Below, in pieces: positions 8,373 to 18,213 of a DNA stretch of 64,000 nt (position 1 is its first letter; each line of letters starts with the position of its first letter). A model generated the notes under the pieces. The model did no database searches. It saw only the letters and a list, made by a program, of their open reading frames with translations, and had not been told where the DNA came from. The position numbers and the translations under genes were made by a program. Origin of the DNA: Nitrosarchaeum koreense MY1 (lineage in GTDB: Archaea; Thermoproteota; Nitrososphaeria; Nitrososphaerales; Nitrosopumilaceae); NCBI RefSeq assembly GCF_000220175.1, contig NZ_AFPU01000001.1, positions 841,512 to 905,511 on the forward strand. The letters run 5' to 3'.

Positions 8373-8527
8373 ATATTTTTCTTCCATTTTTTTGGTTTTC
8401 GAATAAAAATTTTCCTGCATCCATTACAACAAAAAAATAGTTTCTTCCCATCATATTCATGAGTTACTGCTAATTCTTCAGAAAGTTCAATTCCACAAAC
8501 TGGATCTACTGGCACAAATTTTTTCAC
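8369..8527 (-). CDS. YHS-domain mini-protein (52 aa)
   Basis: The reverse strand from a GTG at 8527 encodes 52 residues: 'DPVCGIELSEE' followed by 'YDGKKLFFCCNGCRKIF' and a basic tail. This is a complete YHS domain, a short metal-binding module found at the ends of heavy-metal transporters and in lone proteins; the Cys residues at 11, 33, 34 and 37 are candidate ligands. It converges on the asparagine-synthase-like gene with a four-base overlap. A metal-trafficking role is inferred from the domain only. Confidence 0.75.
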   Translation of the reverse strand: MKKFVPVDPVCGIELSEELAVTHEYDGKKLFFCCNGCRKIFIRKPKKWKKNI

Positions 8528-8580
8528 AGATCATTTCTATTTATAGATATGTTGAATTAGATCAGAAGGCAGGGTGAAAA

Positions 8581-8946
8581 TTATGAGTGAATTATTTTCA
8601 ATATTTTCTTTGGAAGTACACCATAATCAGCGTCAGGTTCTGAAACAACATACAAAATATCATCATTAATGAGAAAACTAATTGCTAATGCACGTTCTCT
8701 TGATGCTAATGCAAAATTTACTGGGCCCAATTGTTTATCAAATTCTTTTCTCATTTTTACTCTCAATGCAAGTTCCATAAAGATCATCTCGTCATCTTTT
8801 TCATTTTCTAATGGCTCAACATTTTCTTTCATTCCACCAGCAACCAATCTTCCTCGCTCATTAATTACTCCAGCAAATCTAATTTTGGGGTCTAATGACA
8901 AAATTGTTTTACAAATAGCAGAATAATCAAAAATCTTAGAAGACAA
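8581..8946 (-). CDS. Conserved thaumarchaeal protein (possible DUF6659 family)
   Basis: A 121-aa protein with 'YSAICKTILSLDPKIRFAGV', 'INERGRLVAGGMKE' and 'RERALAISFLINDDILYVVS'. The alternation of helix and beta-hairpin resembles profilin-like or roadblock-like sensory folds ('RFAGVINERGRLVAGG' is a typical hairpin). I believe it belongs to a family restricted to ammonia-oxidising archaea (tentatively DUF6659), but the function is unknown. It is transcribed singly. There is no membrane segment. Confidence 0.68.
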   Translation of the reverse strand: MSSKIFDYSAICKTILSLDPKIRFAGVINERGRLVAGGMKENVEPLENEKDDEMIFMELALRVKMRKEFDKQLGPVNFALASRERALAISFLINDDILYVVSEPDADYGVLPKKILKIIHS

Positions 8947-9031
8947 ATTTCTGATTATAATCTCAGATTACCCATTTATTATCTTTCCATAGAATTCATA
9001 GATTTAACACATGAATAAACAATTTTTGAAA

Positions 9032-10132
9032 TTATGAAGTTAGTTTCTTAACTAATGCAAGAAACTCATCTTCAGGCATTGGAGGAATTTTCATTATTTC
9101 AAGATTTTCAGAAACGTGTGATGGGGATTTTTGTCCTACCAGTGGAGATATTACACCTGGAGATGAACGAATAAACTGCAAGGCACGAAGTGATGGTTTT
9201 AGTTCATTAAATTCTGGCATTGCACCTGGTGTCAACAATCGTCCTTGCATTAACGGCACACTTGTAAACACTCCAACATTTAATTTGGATGCGGCTTCTA
9301 ATATTGAAACAGGTTTTCCTGCAAGTGTTTGGTTCTTTGTAAGTAATGCTTGATCATAGTACATGTTAAACGGAAGTTGAATGAATCTAAATCCATGATT
9401 TTCACCACCAATAGTTTTTGCCAATTCTACTGTATCTTCTAATGAAAGATATTGTGAATTATCAAAAGAAACTCGAAAACATTCCCATGTTGCCATACCA
9501 TAAAATTTTATTTTTCCTTCTCTTCGTTTTTGCTCATATAATTCAAAGACTAGTTTTAGATTTTCCAAAAACTTTTCTTTTGAGATATCTTTGATTTGAC
9601 CCTCTACAGCATTATGCAAATATATCAAATCAACACAATCTAAACCAAGATTTTTCATACTACGTTTTAGTTGATCATCAAGGTACCTAGGAGTCATGCA
9701 ATGGTATCCTGATGACACATCACCTTCTTTCAGTATCCCTTTTTGAGTATATTCGGTTTTAATATATTCCCAAAATTCTTGTTTTACATCAGCGTCATTT
9801 GTGATATATCCATTTTTTGTACTAATGAAAAGTTGATCACGAGTAATTTTTCCTTCATTGATTAATTCAGAGATTGCTTTTCCAACAGAACGTTCAGCTT
9901 TTTGTGCTCTATAATTAATTGCAGTATCAATCACATTAATTCCAGATAAAACAGATTGTTTTACTGCATTTTTTACAAGTTCGTCTGTCTGTTCATTTGG
10001 ATCTCCAAGATAGGTGCCAATACCAACATTAGACAATTCAAGGCCATGTGTTTTCTTAAAATTTAATGAATTTACGCTTGAATTTTTAGCAAATTTGGCT
10101 GTACCTTCAGATGTAGCAAATCCGGTAATCAT
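9032..10132 (-). CDS. Aldo/keto reductase
   Basis: This 366-aa protein (from the ATG at 10132) has the aldo/keto reductase barrel: 'GIGTYLGDPN', 'GINVIDTAINYRAQKAERSV' (Asp and Tyr of the catalytic tetrad), 'FISTKNGYI' (Lys), and 'LDCVDLIYLHN' (His region). It should reduce a carbonyl with NADPH; the substrate is unknown. It is longer than typical (about 320 aa) because of an insertion after the catalytic Lys. The frame opens at a TTG (10144), but a TATA-like CATAAATTC about 26 bases upstream favours 10132. Confidence 0.88.
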   Translation of the reverse strand: MITGFATSEGTAKFAKNSSVNSLNFKKTHGLELSNVGIGTYLGDPNEQTDELVKNAVKQSVLSGINVIDTAINYRAQKAERSVGKAISELINEGKITRDQLFISTKNGYITNDADVKQEFWEYIKTEYTQKGILKEGDVSSGYHCMTPRYLDDQLKRSMKNLGLDCVDLIYLHNAVEGQIKDISKEKFLENLKLVFELYEQKRREGKIKFYGMATWECFRVSFDNSQYLSLEDTVELAKTIGGENHGFRFIQLPFNMYYDQALLTKNQTLAGKPVSILEAASKLNVGVFTSVPLMQGRLLTPGAMPEFNELKPSLRALQFIRSSPGVISPLVGQKSPSHVSENLEIMKIPPMPEDEFLALVKKLTS

Positions 10133-10162
10133 AAAAATCGTCAAACGTTACTGAATTTATGT

Positions 10163-11062
10163 TTAGTTGATCAATACAGCATCAAACAAAAAACTTAGTA
10201 CAAACAATGCACCAGTGATTCTGCTAAACTTTAGTGTATTAGACATTGAGGGAATCAATTCATCCACAGTATCAAAATTTTTCTTGAGTTCAAGACCTGC
10301 CTTTATCAATAACGGAATACCAAGTATTGTAATAATGGACAGTATTGGAAAAATTCCTAAAGAGATTCCAGTAAAAATTACAAAATATGAAATTAAAGGA
10401 AAAATCCAAAAAACAAATGTTGCCCTTTTTTTACCTAATGCTATCACCAAAGTTTTTCGTCCTTTAGATTTATCTGCATCATGATCCGGAAACGATGCAA
10501 TAAACAAGACCAAAGAAGACAAAACTCCTACAACTATTCCTCCTAAAATCGGTTCAATGGTAATTTGATTGGATTGTATAAAAAAAGTTCCAAGCACTAT
10601 CATCGCACCTTTTACTGTAACAAAAAATTCTGCAAGTCCAGAGTCTACAATTTTTGTAGAGTAAAAATAGATAGATAAAATTGCAAATCCCAAAATTGTA
10701 ACAATAATTATTCCATCAGTAAATACAAAATAAAATCCAATTATGGAACCTAAAATCAAAAATCCAATTCCGGCACGATAAACAGATGATGGTTTGAGTA
10801 ATCCCTCTGGCAAAACACCTGTTCCTCCACTCATTTTGGTTCGTTTAGTAGAGGTGTCTATTCCTCTTTTGTAATCCCAGTAATCATTTAACAAGTCAAC
10901 ACTAGCATGAAGCGCCATTACACCAGCAAACGTCAAAAAAGCATCAAAGGGATCAATAGTCGAATTTAGACGCCAACTTATTGCTAGACCAAGCGACACA
11001 GCTATAACTGAGGCTAAAAGAAACTTGATCCGTATCACTCTAAGCCATACAGAGATCATCAA
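10163..11062 (-). CDS. UbiA-family prenyltransferase (MenA-like)
   Basis: This 299-aa integral membrane protein with about nine helices has both Asp-rich motifs of UbiA enzymes: 'NDYWDYKRGID' (residues 59-69) and 'DHDADKSKGRKT' (about 190). The first is followed by 'MSGGTGVLPEG', typical of 1,4-dihydroxy-2-naphthoate prenyltransferase. Nitrosopumilales make menaquinone, so MenA is the most likely role; digeranylgeranylglyceryl phosphate synthase or a haem/protohaem transferase are alternatives. It lies upstream of the aldo/keto reductase, separated by 30 bases. Confidence 0.83.
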   Translation of the reverse strand: MMISVWLRVIRIKFLLASVIAVSLGLAISWRLNSTIDPFDAFLTFAGVMALHASVDLLNDYWDYKRGIDTSTKRTKMSGGTGVLPEGLLKPSSVYRAGIGFLILGSIIGFYFVFTDGIIIVTILGFAILSIYFYSTKIVDSGLAEFFVTVKGAMIVLGTFFIQSNQITIEPILGGIVVGVLSSLVLFIASFPDHDADKSKGRKTLVIALGKKRATFVFWIFPLISYFVIFTGISLGIFPILSIITILGIPLLIKAGLELKKNFDTVDELIPSMSNTLKFSRITGALFVLSFLFDAVLIN

Positions 11063-11196
11063 AGATTGAAAACAAACACAATATAATATCTCTATGTAAA
11101 AACATAATAAAAAATAGAATAATTTTTAATATAAAAAGTACATTAAAACATCAAATTCAAATTATAAATTTAGTAAAATAAAAAAAGAAAAAAAGA

Positions 11197-11820
11197 TTAA
11201 TCGTACTTGTTCTTATCATCGTACTTGTTCTTATCATCGTACTTGTTCTTATCGTAGTGATCATTATGATCATCATATTCATTGTCATGATCATCATTAT
11301 GATTTCCATAATGATTATCATCTTTAACGTCATCATCCATAGGATCTGTAAATGAATAAGTAACATCAATAATTCCAGTATCAATTGAATTACATTCAAC
11401 ATAGATTCCATTAATTCCATTAACATTTGCCAGAGTCACAGTTGTGCATTCGGGAAAATTAACAATGTCATTAATGTCTGTTGGGAAGTTATTTTGTTCG
11501 TAGACGTTAACGGCGATTAAGGTTCTTGTATTTAGTAGTGCAGGATCTGCAATAAACACATCATCGTGGTTATCAGGATCAAATGGATTGATCAAGATAC
11601 AAGGCGGAGTAATTAGATCACAGCTATCAAGACTAGTGGTATTTTCATAATTAAAAGACAATGAATTCACATACAAGTTAGCATTAGAACTGCTTTGTCC
11701 TCCATTTTCACGATGTTCGTTTTTGTCATATGTTGCAAAGACATTGCTACTAACTGACACAGAGCCAATCAAGATTCCAGCAATTACAAATATCGACATA
11801 AGATGTAATGTATTAGTCAT
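11197..11820 (-). CDS. Secreted protein with Asp/His-rich C-terminal tail
   Basis: This 207-aa protein has a Sec signal peptide (residues 1-29, ending SSNVFA), a central globular region with two Cys pairs (LDSCDLITPPC and 'FPECTTVTL ... YVECNS'), and a C-terminal tail of about 45 residues made almost only of Asp, His, Asn, Tyr and Lys, ending in three DDKNKY-type repeats. The tail is a plausible divalent-metal-binding region (Cu, Ni, Zn or Ca) on the cell surface. It lies downstream of the 868-aa adhesin-like gene on the same strand. The function is unknown. Confidence 0.72.
   Translation of the reverse strand: MTNTLHLMSIFVIAGILIGSVSVSSNVFATYDKNEHRENGGQSSSNANLYVNSLSFNYENTTSLDSCDLITPPCILINPFDPDNHDDVFIADPALLNTRTLIAVNVYEQNNFPTDINDIVNFPECTTVTLANVNGINGIYVECNSIDTGIIDVTYSFTDPMDDDVKDDNHYGNHNDDHDNEYDDHNDHYDKNKYDDKNKYDDKNKYD
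11203..11256. repeat. Three tandem 18-bp repeats
   Basis: The unit gtacttgttcttatcatc occurs at 11203-11220 and 11221-11238, and as a slightly diverged copy at 11239-11256. In the secreted-protein frame it encodes the DDKNKY repeats, so the repeat is coding and may vary in copy number by slippage. Confidence 0.9.
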
Positions 11821-11895
11821 TAAAAATAATCACAATAGATAGTTATTATAAAAATGTGAGTTCTAGATGAACAACATTTTTAAAAATTTATTAAA

Positions 11896-14502
11896 TTAAA
11901 GTTCTTCTTCTTCCCAATCTTCTTCTAATGGAGCTTTTGATTTTTTCAAAAACAATACAACTAGCACACCAATCAAAAGTATTGCAGCAATAATTACATA
12001 AACAATCCATTCAGGCAAATCAAGATCCACGGTATTCAAAGTTTTATCTGGAGAATCAACGTTAATTGTTAATGTATCCTTTCCTTCAGAATAACCTTCA
12101 GCAGTTGCAATAAGATTCAATGAGATGCTAGGACCGTTTGTCGCAGTCAATCTAACAACTGCACTCCCATCAGGACCTGTTTGTATTACATCAGGGACAA
12201 CCAGAGAATTTCCATCGGTATTTATTTTAATAGATGCGCCTGCAACAGATTCGGCATTTTCATCATCGATAAATAATTTAATTTCAACAGGTTCATCAAC
12301 AGGAATTTGATCAGCCAAACCACTTGTGAATATTTTCAATTTTGTCAATGAAGAATCAGTACTAATTTCAGATTCAGTTCCTATCACACCTTTTGCACTT
12401 GCTGAAATCACAGAATTACCAATTACGCCAGTAGTTTCAATTGGGAATAATGCATAAGAGACACCAGAAGGAATTACAGCATCATCAATTACTTGCACTA
12501 GACTTTCTTTAGAGGAAGTGATTTTAGACTTTACATCATATGTAGGAATAATTGGATTGCCTTGAAGATCAACAATTTGCACTATGCCAAAATTTTTGTC
12601 ATGATTTGCATTTATTTTATCCATAGGAAGCAACACGGACATCTTAGATGAGGGTTGAGTCACAAAGGTTTTTTTGGTTTCAAGTGATAAATCAGCACCT
12701 TCTCCAATTGGAACCACTTTCAAATCAATAAAATTTTCATCTTCAGTTATTGTAAACGAGTCACTGCGAAGTGTTGCAAATGCAAAAGTTGTGTCCTTTT
12801 TAATTTCAATTATGCCATTGGTAGGCGTAACAAGATACTTTGAATCATGTTTTAGTACTTTTGGCCTATCTTGACTATCTATTGCAATCAAAAATACATC
12901 AAAATTTCCCTCACGATCAAACAATATTGTATTCTGACCCGTTGGTGAGAAAATCCTAGCTTCTTTTTGTTCAAGTGTATTAACAACCTCAGTTAAAACA
13001 GAATCAGATCCTACACCCTGAACTGATGCAGAAATCAAAACAGGTCCACTTTTTTGTCCTGAATTAATTGTAGCAGTACCAAAAGAATTACCTACCTCAA
13101 TTTTACCAATGTCCTTAATTGTAACTAGTTTTGAATCACCAGAGATAACATTTAATTTTTTGACATACCCATCAGCATAATAATTTTCATTTGTTTGGAT
13201 TGGATAAAATTCACCATCTTTTAGATCATCAATAGTTAAAATTATAATATCTTCATCTTCTTCAGTTTCTTCAGTATCTTCAGTTTCTTCAGTAATTGGA
13301 TTTCCATTTTCATCAACATCATCATCTTCTACTGCAATTACTTGATAAGTTACAATACTAGTAGCATTACTAGGAATTCTTTCTGGAATGAATAATTGTA
13401 TGTCTTTTTCAGTTATTTTATCATTATCAATGTTAATTGATTTTCCCACTGTTGAAAATGTATCAGTAGCAATTCCATATCCTTCTGCACTGACACCAAT
13501 TTTGATATCATTGGCAAGTAAATGAGAGAGATCTAAATTCTGTCTGAGATAATAACCAAACTGACCTTTTTTAATTACAGTTTTTACTTCTTTCATAGTA
13601 TCATCTAATTTATCACCAACTGAATATTGATCATTTGAGAAAAAATTTAATTTAATATCTTCAGGAGTGATTGTAGGATTTCCATCAGAATCAACTACGC
13701 TGACAAAAATATCTATTTGTTTTTTAACATCAGCATTAATTAATTTTGGAAAAACGTTAATGGTTAAAGAAGCAGGAAGTGTTGAAGATATCTTTATGCT
13801 TTTTGCAGTATCTAAATTAGATTCATTTTGAATTGCACGTAAGAATGTATTTCCAACTTTTTGATGAGTTTCAAGAGTCCCCCAGGCATAATATTCACCC
13901 TTTTTTATTGTCAGAACATCAGAATTTGGCATAGCTAATGATTTTTCATATTCTAAATTAACATTTACGTCAAATGGTGCTCTAATAATGTAATTATCAG
14001 AGGTTCGAAGATAAACAGAAAAAGGCATTTTAGAATTTACATGCATGTCATCTGAAGGCAGATTTAATTCCAAGATAAGATCATCGGGGAGATGAGTTTC
14101 ATTGTTACCTATCTGAATTTTTTGAGAAGATGTTTTTGAGTTTAATGATGCAGTAATTACAGCATTACCTGTTGAATTTCCAACAGATACATCAAATGAA
14201 GCATATTCTTCATTTGCTTTTAAGATAATTTTTTCCGGAACAGATACCAAAGTAGAGTTATCAGAGAACAGTGTAAACATCACATCTTTAGATGATGTGA
14301 TTGGAGTCCCACTTTTACTTAGAATGAAAATATATCCAATGTGATGAACGCCTTGTCCTTCATCAATATGAGAGGGGGTAATTGATAACTTGATAGAATA
14401 ATCAGTAAGTGAATCAAGATTTTGAGCAGATACAGATTGTAAATGTAGAGGCAATAAAACTATAATTGTTAAAAGAAAGATGAGAGATTTTTTGTGAGTC
14501 AT
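11896..14502 (-). CDS. Large surface-anchored Ig-like (adhesin-type) protein
   Basis: This 868-aa protein has a signal peptide (1-26, ending SVSA), a long beta-rich ectodomain of repeated Ig-like/invasin-type units ('VSVVDSDGNPTITPEDIKL', 'IVDLQGNPIIPTYDVKS', 'GPDGSAVVRLTATNG'), an acidic Glu/Asp/Thr linker (about residues 395-420), then one transmembrane helix ('WIVYVIIAAILLIGVLVVLF') and a short acidic cytoplasmic tail. It follows four pilin-like genes on the same strand, so it may be a pilus-associated adhesin or an S-layer-linked protein. No enzymatic motif is seen. Confidence 0.8.
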   Translation of the reverse strand: MTHKKSLIFLLTIIVLLPLHLQSVSAQNLDSLTDYSIKLSITPSHIDEGQGVHHIGYIFILSKSGTPITSSKDVMFTLFSDNSTLVSVPEKIILKANEEYASFDVSVGNSTGNAVITASLNSKTSSQKIQIGNNETHLPDDLILELNLPSDDMHVNSKMPFSVYLRTSDNYIIRAPFDVNVNLEYEKSLAMPNSDVLTIKKGEYYAWGTLETHQKVGNTFLRAIQNESNLDTAKSIKISSTLPASLTINVFPKLINADVKKQIDIFVSVVDSDGNPTITPEDIKLNFFSNDQYSVGDKLDDTMKEVKTVIKKGQFGYYLRQNLDLSHLLANDIKIGVSAEGYGIATDTFSTVGKSINIDNDKITEKDIQLFIPERIPSNATSIVTYQVIAVEDDDVDENGNPITEETEDTEETEEDEDIIILTIDDLKDGEFYPIQTNENYYADGYVKKLNVISGDSKLVTIKDIGKIEVGNSFGTATINSGQKSGPVLISASVQGVGSDSVLTEVVNTLEQKEARIFSPTGQNTILFDREGNFDVFLIAIDSQDRPKVLKHDSKYLVTPTNGIIEIKKDTTFAFATLRSDSFTITEDENFIDLKVVPIGEGADLSLETKKTFVTQPSSKMSVLLPMDKINANHDKNFGIVQIVDLQGNPIIPTYDVKSKITSSKESLVQVIDDAVIPSGVSYALFPIETTGVIGNSVISASAKGVIGTESEISTDSSLTKLKIFTSGLADQIPVDEPVEIKLFIDDENAESVAGASIKINTDGNSLVVPDVIQTGPDGSAVVRLTATNGPSISLNLIATAEGYSEGKDTLTINVDSPDKTLNTVDLDLPEWIVYVIIAAILLIGVLVVLFLKKSKAPLEEDWEEEEL

Positions 14503-14535
14503 TTTTGTTTACCATAAAAAGTAAAAAAGGTGGGG

Positions 14536-15096
14536 TTAACCACTTTGTTGACCTGCTATTACTGTCCCTACAAAGACTGCACCGTTAGCTGTTGTCAGCT
14601 TGAACTGTGTATCTCTACCATTTTTGATGTTTTCACCAAGATTCATTACAATAGTTACTTGTTGTCCCGGTTGAAGTTCGGCTGATGATGTACTCAAAAA
14701 TGATCCTGGTCCAGATGTAAGAACACTATATTGACCAGCGATAGGAGTACCAGTGCTGGTATAGTTGTACACTGAACCACCAAATCTAACTTCACCTAAA
14801 GTGACCTTGCCTACACTGTTACTTTGTAGATATACGGATACATCTTCACCTAAGACAAGACCGTTTCCAGGAGTATTTCCAGCTGCAAATGATGTGCCAT
14901 CATGATTTAATAAATTAGTACCATCAGAGGCATCATAACCAGTGAATTTCAGAGATTCGATGTTTGGGGAACCGCTTACTTGAGCAGAACTAAAGAATCC
15001 TTGTGAGAACACAAAGACAATACTTCCACCCACTACAGCGATAGCGACTAAAAGAAGTGTTGCAATGATTGGAGCAACTGCTCTTCTAGAGGTCAT
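14536..15096 (-). CDS. Type IV pilin-like protein (class III signal), 186 aa
   Basis: From the ATG at 15096 the protein begins MTSRRAVAPIIATLLLVAIA, a class III signal peptide with predicted cleavage after RRA and a hydrophobic helix that packs in the filament core. The rest is a beta-rich head of the archaellin/pilin type ('ELQPGQQVTIVMNLGENI'). The frame extends upstream to 15174 with no better signal. It is the fourth pilin-like gene of the minus-strand run and, being small and with a short n-region, is a reasonable candidate for the major subunit. No archaellum genes accompany it. Confidence 0.8.
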   Translation of the reverse strand: MTSRRAVAPIIATLLLVAIAVVGGSIVFVFSQGFFSSAQVSGSPNIESLKFTGYDASDGTNLLNHDGTSFAAGNTPGNGLVLGEDVSVYLQSNSVGKVTLGEVRFGGSVYNYTSTGTPIAGQYSVLTSGPGSFLSTSSAELQPGQQVTIVMNLGENIKNGRDTQFKLTTANGAVFVGTVIAGQQSG

Positions 15097-15225
15097 TTTT
15101 TGTTTTTTTGACGTTATGTATGTCATTCTTGATTGTATAAAATTAAAAAAGATGTTAAAGAGATCTGTGTTCAAAATGCACTACATTTTGCAAAAGTGTG
15201 CATTTGTAATTAAAAATGAACAAAA

Positions 15226-17001
15226 TTATGAACCGTTTACTTGTAAAACAATCTCATTTAATGGACCAATTGAAAAATTATTGGTAGTCTGTCCTTGCGC
15301 TAAAACATACATTACATACATTTGATCGTTTGTGACATTGGGAGCTTTTGCACTAAATTGTATTGTATCTGCTTGGTTAGATGCATCTCCCAAATTGGTT
15401 GAAGTTGTACCGATTATTTGAGTAGAACCATCACCGAAAGTGGTAATTGTCGGAGGATTTACAAAACCGTAGTTATTTACAATTTGCACATCAGTCCAAT
15501 CTTTTGGAACATTAATAATTAATTGCGCCCCAGATTTTATCCAAGTACTAGTACTAGTATCAAGATCAGCAAAAACAACATTAAATGTTTGAGTGCTACC
15601 TGGAACTATCCCTGTTCTTGTAGATTGTATATCAGCATTATTTCTAGAATCTACAATACTAGAAAGATAGACATTACCAATTACTTCAGTACCATCAAAC
15701 ATAGTAGTCTGATATCCAGATTTACCAAATGAACCAACTGTTGTAAATACGGATGCCTGCACCACTACAGTTTCTAGAATATTTTGTCCAGCAATAGTTC
15801 CTGGCAAAACCCTTACAAGAAATTGCTGGGTGGAGTTTGGAGCAATTACTACAGGATTAGCGTAATTTTGCCACATAATTACATTCTCAGAAGGACAATT
15901 CCAACTATTTGTTCCAGTTGGAAAAATATTAACTGCACCACAGCTTGCAGCAAATATTTTATCATTGTTATTTGCCCCAGGAGCAAATGCAGTGATGGAT
16001 AATTTACTTACTTCCATTGGAGCATTTACGGGGTTAGCCACATTGATACCCCATAATGCTTTATCATTTGAATCCCCTTGAGGGGAAGGAATTATTAAAA
16101 ACAATTTTGGTCTGGCAAGTAAATCTTCATTTATGATATTGTAATTCTGGTCTCCTTCCGTGCTTTCTGTAGGTAATCTCAATATACTTACATCAGAAAT
16201 TGTATTACTGATAATAGTAGGACCGTTAAGCTCTATACCACTAGCATAACTAGAAAAATTAACAGGATCACCATTTGAACCAGATATTGTATAATCCCAA
16301 GAAAACAAAACAGATTCTCCAGGCGTAAGATCAACAGATACGGGAATTGGAGAAGAGGATGCAACAATTGCAAGTGCAGGAGTAACAGTTAGTGGACCAG
16401 GTGAAACATCTTCAATGATTGTAGAACCAGTATTAGTCACTACCATTGCAATAGTTACATTTTGTCCAATAATGACATCTGGAGGATTTGTGATCAGTTC
16501 TGCACGCAACCCGCTAGAAGAAGGTCCAGCACCTATAGTTAGTTCCGCAGTTCTAACAGTACCCAATGTAGAAATTACCTTTACATCATATGTGTCAGGA
16601 ACGATGTAAAGCGGTTGAGTGGACAAAACATTGGATGTAAAACCAGTTGGAACAAAAGCATCATCAGAAGTAACAGTGAAAGGTGTTGCAGGTTGAGTTG
16701 GCAAAGTTTTATTTGTAATCCATATACGAGATATCTCTACTGGGTTTTGGCCGTTATTATCAACTGAGACATTTAAGATATTATCGGCATCTGCAAAAAC
16801 TGCAATTCCAAATTGTTCTTGTTGTTTTTTTAGTTCAATATCTGCAACCACTCTTTGTGTATTTACAATATCAGTTTGAGAATCAAGAGCAAGACTCATT
16901 GCAGAAAAACCAGCAATCATCAAAACAGTAAAGATTAACGCACCTACAACAGATGAAATTCCACGCCTAGAATTGGAAGTATGTGAGAAAATACGGGTCA
17001 T
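15226..17001 (-). CDS. Oversized pilin-like surface protein, 591 aa
   Basis: The N-terminus carries a class III signal: a basic stretch 'SNSRRGISSVVG' followed by a hydrophobic helix 'ALIFTVLMIAGFSAMSLAL' and a heptad-like amphipathic segment 'VVADIELKKQQEQF'. The remaining 520 residues are beta-rich domains with Ser/Thr/Asn, resembling CARDB/Ig-like repeats ('LRAELITNPPDVIIGQNVTI'). Ordinary pilins are about 100-250 aa, so this could be a tip adhesin or minor pilin. It overlaps the upstream pilin gene by four bases (ATGA), so translation is probably coupled. Confidence 0.78.
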   Translation of the reverse strand: MTRIFSHTSNSRRGISSVVGALIFTVLMIAGFSAMSLALDSQTDIVNTQRVVADIELKKQQEQFGIAVFADADNILNVSVDNNGQNPVEISRIWITNKTLPTQPATPFTVTSDDAFVPTGFTSNVLSTQPLYIVPDTYDVKVISTLGTVRTAELTIGAGPSSSGLRAELITNPPDVIIGQNVTIAMVVTNTGSTIIEDVSPGPLTVTPALAIVASSSPIPVSVDLTPGESVLFSWDYTISGSNGDPVNFSSYASGIELNGPTIISNTISDVSILRLPTESTEGDQNYNIINEDLLARPKLFLIIPSPQGDSNDKALWGINVANPVNAPMEVSKLSITAFAPGANNNDKIFAASCGAVNIFPTGTNSWNCPSENVIMWQNYANPVVIAPNSTQQFLVRVLPGTIAGQNILETVVVQASVFTTVGSFGKSGYQTTMFDGTEVIGNVYLSSIVDSRNNADIQSTRTGIVPGSTQTFNVVFADLDTSTSTWIKSGAQLIINVPKDWTDVQIVNNYGFVNPPTITTFGDGSTQIIGTTSTNLGDASNQADTIQFSAKAPNVTNDQMYVMYVLAQGQTTNNFSIGPLNEIVLQVNGS

Positions 17002-17696
17002 CTTGCATTACCACTCTCAATTAAAAATTCTACAAGGCTAATACTACCAATATTTAGAAAAACACGTATTCCCTTATTTAACAAAATATCTGAATCGTCA
17101 TCACCAAGCTTAATCAAAAGATTAACAGTTTCACCACTTTTAATTTCATTAGTAATAGATTGAACAGTTGATGAATCAGAAATTATGGAAAACATTCCAT
17201 CATGAGGATAGTTACCTCCAGAAGAAATATCCTGCAAAGTGTTCAAAGTAGCACCAGATGTTTGGATATCCCAAGAATGATGTACATTATTTAATTGAAT
17301 ATTCTCCAAAAAGACTGAATTGATACTGTTGTTTTTAATTTTAATTATAATAAATTCAGAACCACCATTTGATGGAATCTTATCTGAATTTATTACAGAA
17401 CATGTACCACCGCATAATTTACTATCAAATTCATTATCAAGATTAGATATTTGCAACAAAGTAGTAGAATCACGTGTGTCATATCCCAACAATTTGATTG
17501 ATTTTGTTGCAGTATCTAACGATGAAGCAGTAGCCAAATTTCCAGAGATAAATGAATCATTTACAAAATAAGTCAGAGTTGTGGCACCAGCTACAGTAAT
17601 CCCCATAAGCAACATTGTCGAAATGATATCTGTGATACCTCGCCGTTTAGATCCACGAGATTGTTTTCTCAATTTTAACATCAAATAATTTTTCAT
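16998..17696 (-). CDS. Type IV pilin-like protein, 232 aa
   Basis: The n-region is long and basic (MKNYLMLKLRKQSRGSKRRG) and leads to 'ITDIISTMLLMGITVAGATT', a typical prepilin hydrophobic helix with cleavage expected after KRRG. The head domain contains one close Cys pair (CGGTC). It overlaps the following 591-aa gene by four bases and follows the 169-aa pilin after seven bases, so it is part of one operon. It is probably a minor pilin; the length and sequence are unlike the other three. Confidence 0.78.
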   Translation of the reverse strand: MKNYLMLKLRKQSRGSKRRGITDIISTMLLMGITVAGATTLTYFVNDSFISGNLATASSLDTATKSIKLLGYDTRDSTTLLQISNLDNEFDSKLCGGTCSVINSDKIPSNGGSEFIIIKIKNNSINSVFLENIQLNNVHHSWDIQTSGATLNTLQDISSGGNYPHDGMFSIISDSSTVQSITNEIKSGETVNLLIKLGDDDSDILLNKGIRVFLNIGSISLVEFLIESGNAR

Positions 17697-17703
17697 TTCA
17701 ATC

Positions 17704-18213
17704 CTATGTGTTGTACGGACTAGCTACAGTAGAAAAGAAATTACCTTTTGAGGTGGTGATAGAAATTTTATATTCAGATGTACGATATGTTGGATCATCC
17801 CAAGTTTGTGAATTTAGATTTGCATTGATAATAACAGGATCACTTGATTCTTTTATCTGGATGGTAGTACCAACACTCTCATCCCAATTTACAAGAATAT
17901 TTTGAGTATCAATCTTTACAACAGTTATGCTTTCGATTGTGGATTCTGTCGTGCCAATATTTGCCAGATATAGTATGATTTGATCAGTTCCAGGCTCAAA
18001 TCGGACATGCTCAAACATCAGATTTTCTCGAAATGCCTCGTTTTTTGGTTTGTCATGAAAAGTCAAATCATATGAAAATGCATTGATTTGATTCATGCCA
18101 TTAAACAGAACTACAGAACCGATAGACGTAACAACTCCCAAAATTACAACACTACCCATGACTTGACTTACTGCGCGTCTTTTTTTTAGTGAGTTAGATA
18201 ATGTGCATTTCAT
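17704..18213 (-). CDS. Type IV pilin-like protein, 169 aa
   Basis: The N-terminus 'LKKRRAVSQVMGSVVILGVV' has the basic R-R-A cleavage context plus a hydrophobic helix, marking it as a prepilin. A beta-rich head follows ('RFEPGTDQIILYLANIGTTE'). It overlaps the end of the upstream 374-aa zinc protein by four bases, consistent with coupled translation. It is the first of four pilin-like genes in the operon. Confidence 0.78.
   Translation of the reverse strand: MKCTLSNSLKKRRAVSQVMGSVVILGVVTSIGSVVLFNGMNQINAFSYDLTFHDKPKNEAFRENLMFEHVRFEPGTDQIILYLANIGTTESTIESITVVKIDTQNILVNWDESVGTTIQIKESSDPVIINANLNSQTWDDPTYRTSEYKISITTSKGNFFSTVASPYNT

Noticed and set aside
11157-11426. Met/Ile-rich minus ORF
   Set aside because: It is a frame-shifted reading of the Asp/His-rich repeat region.
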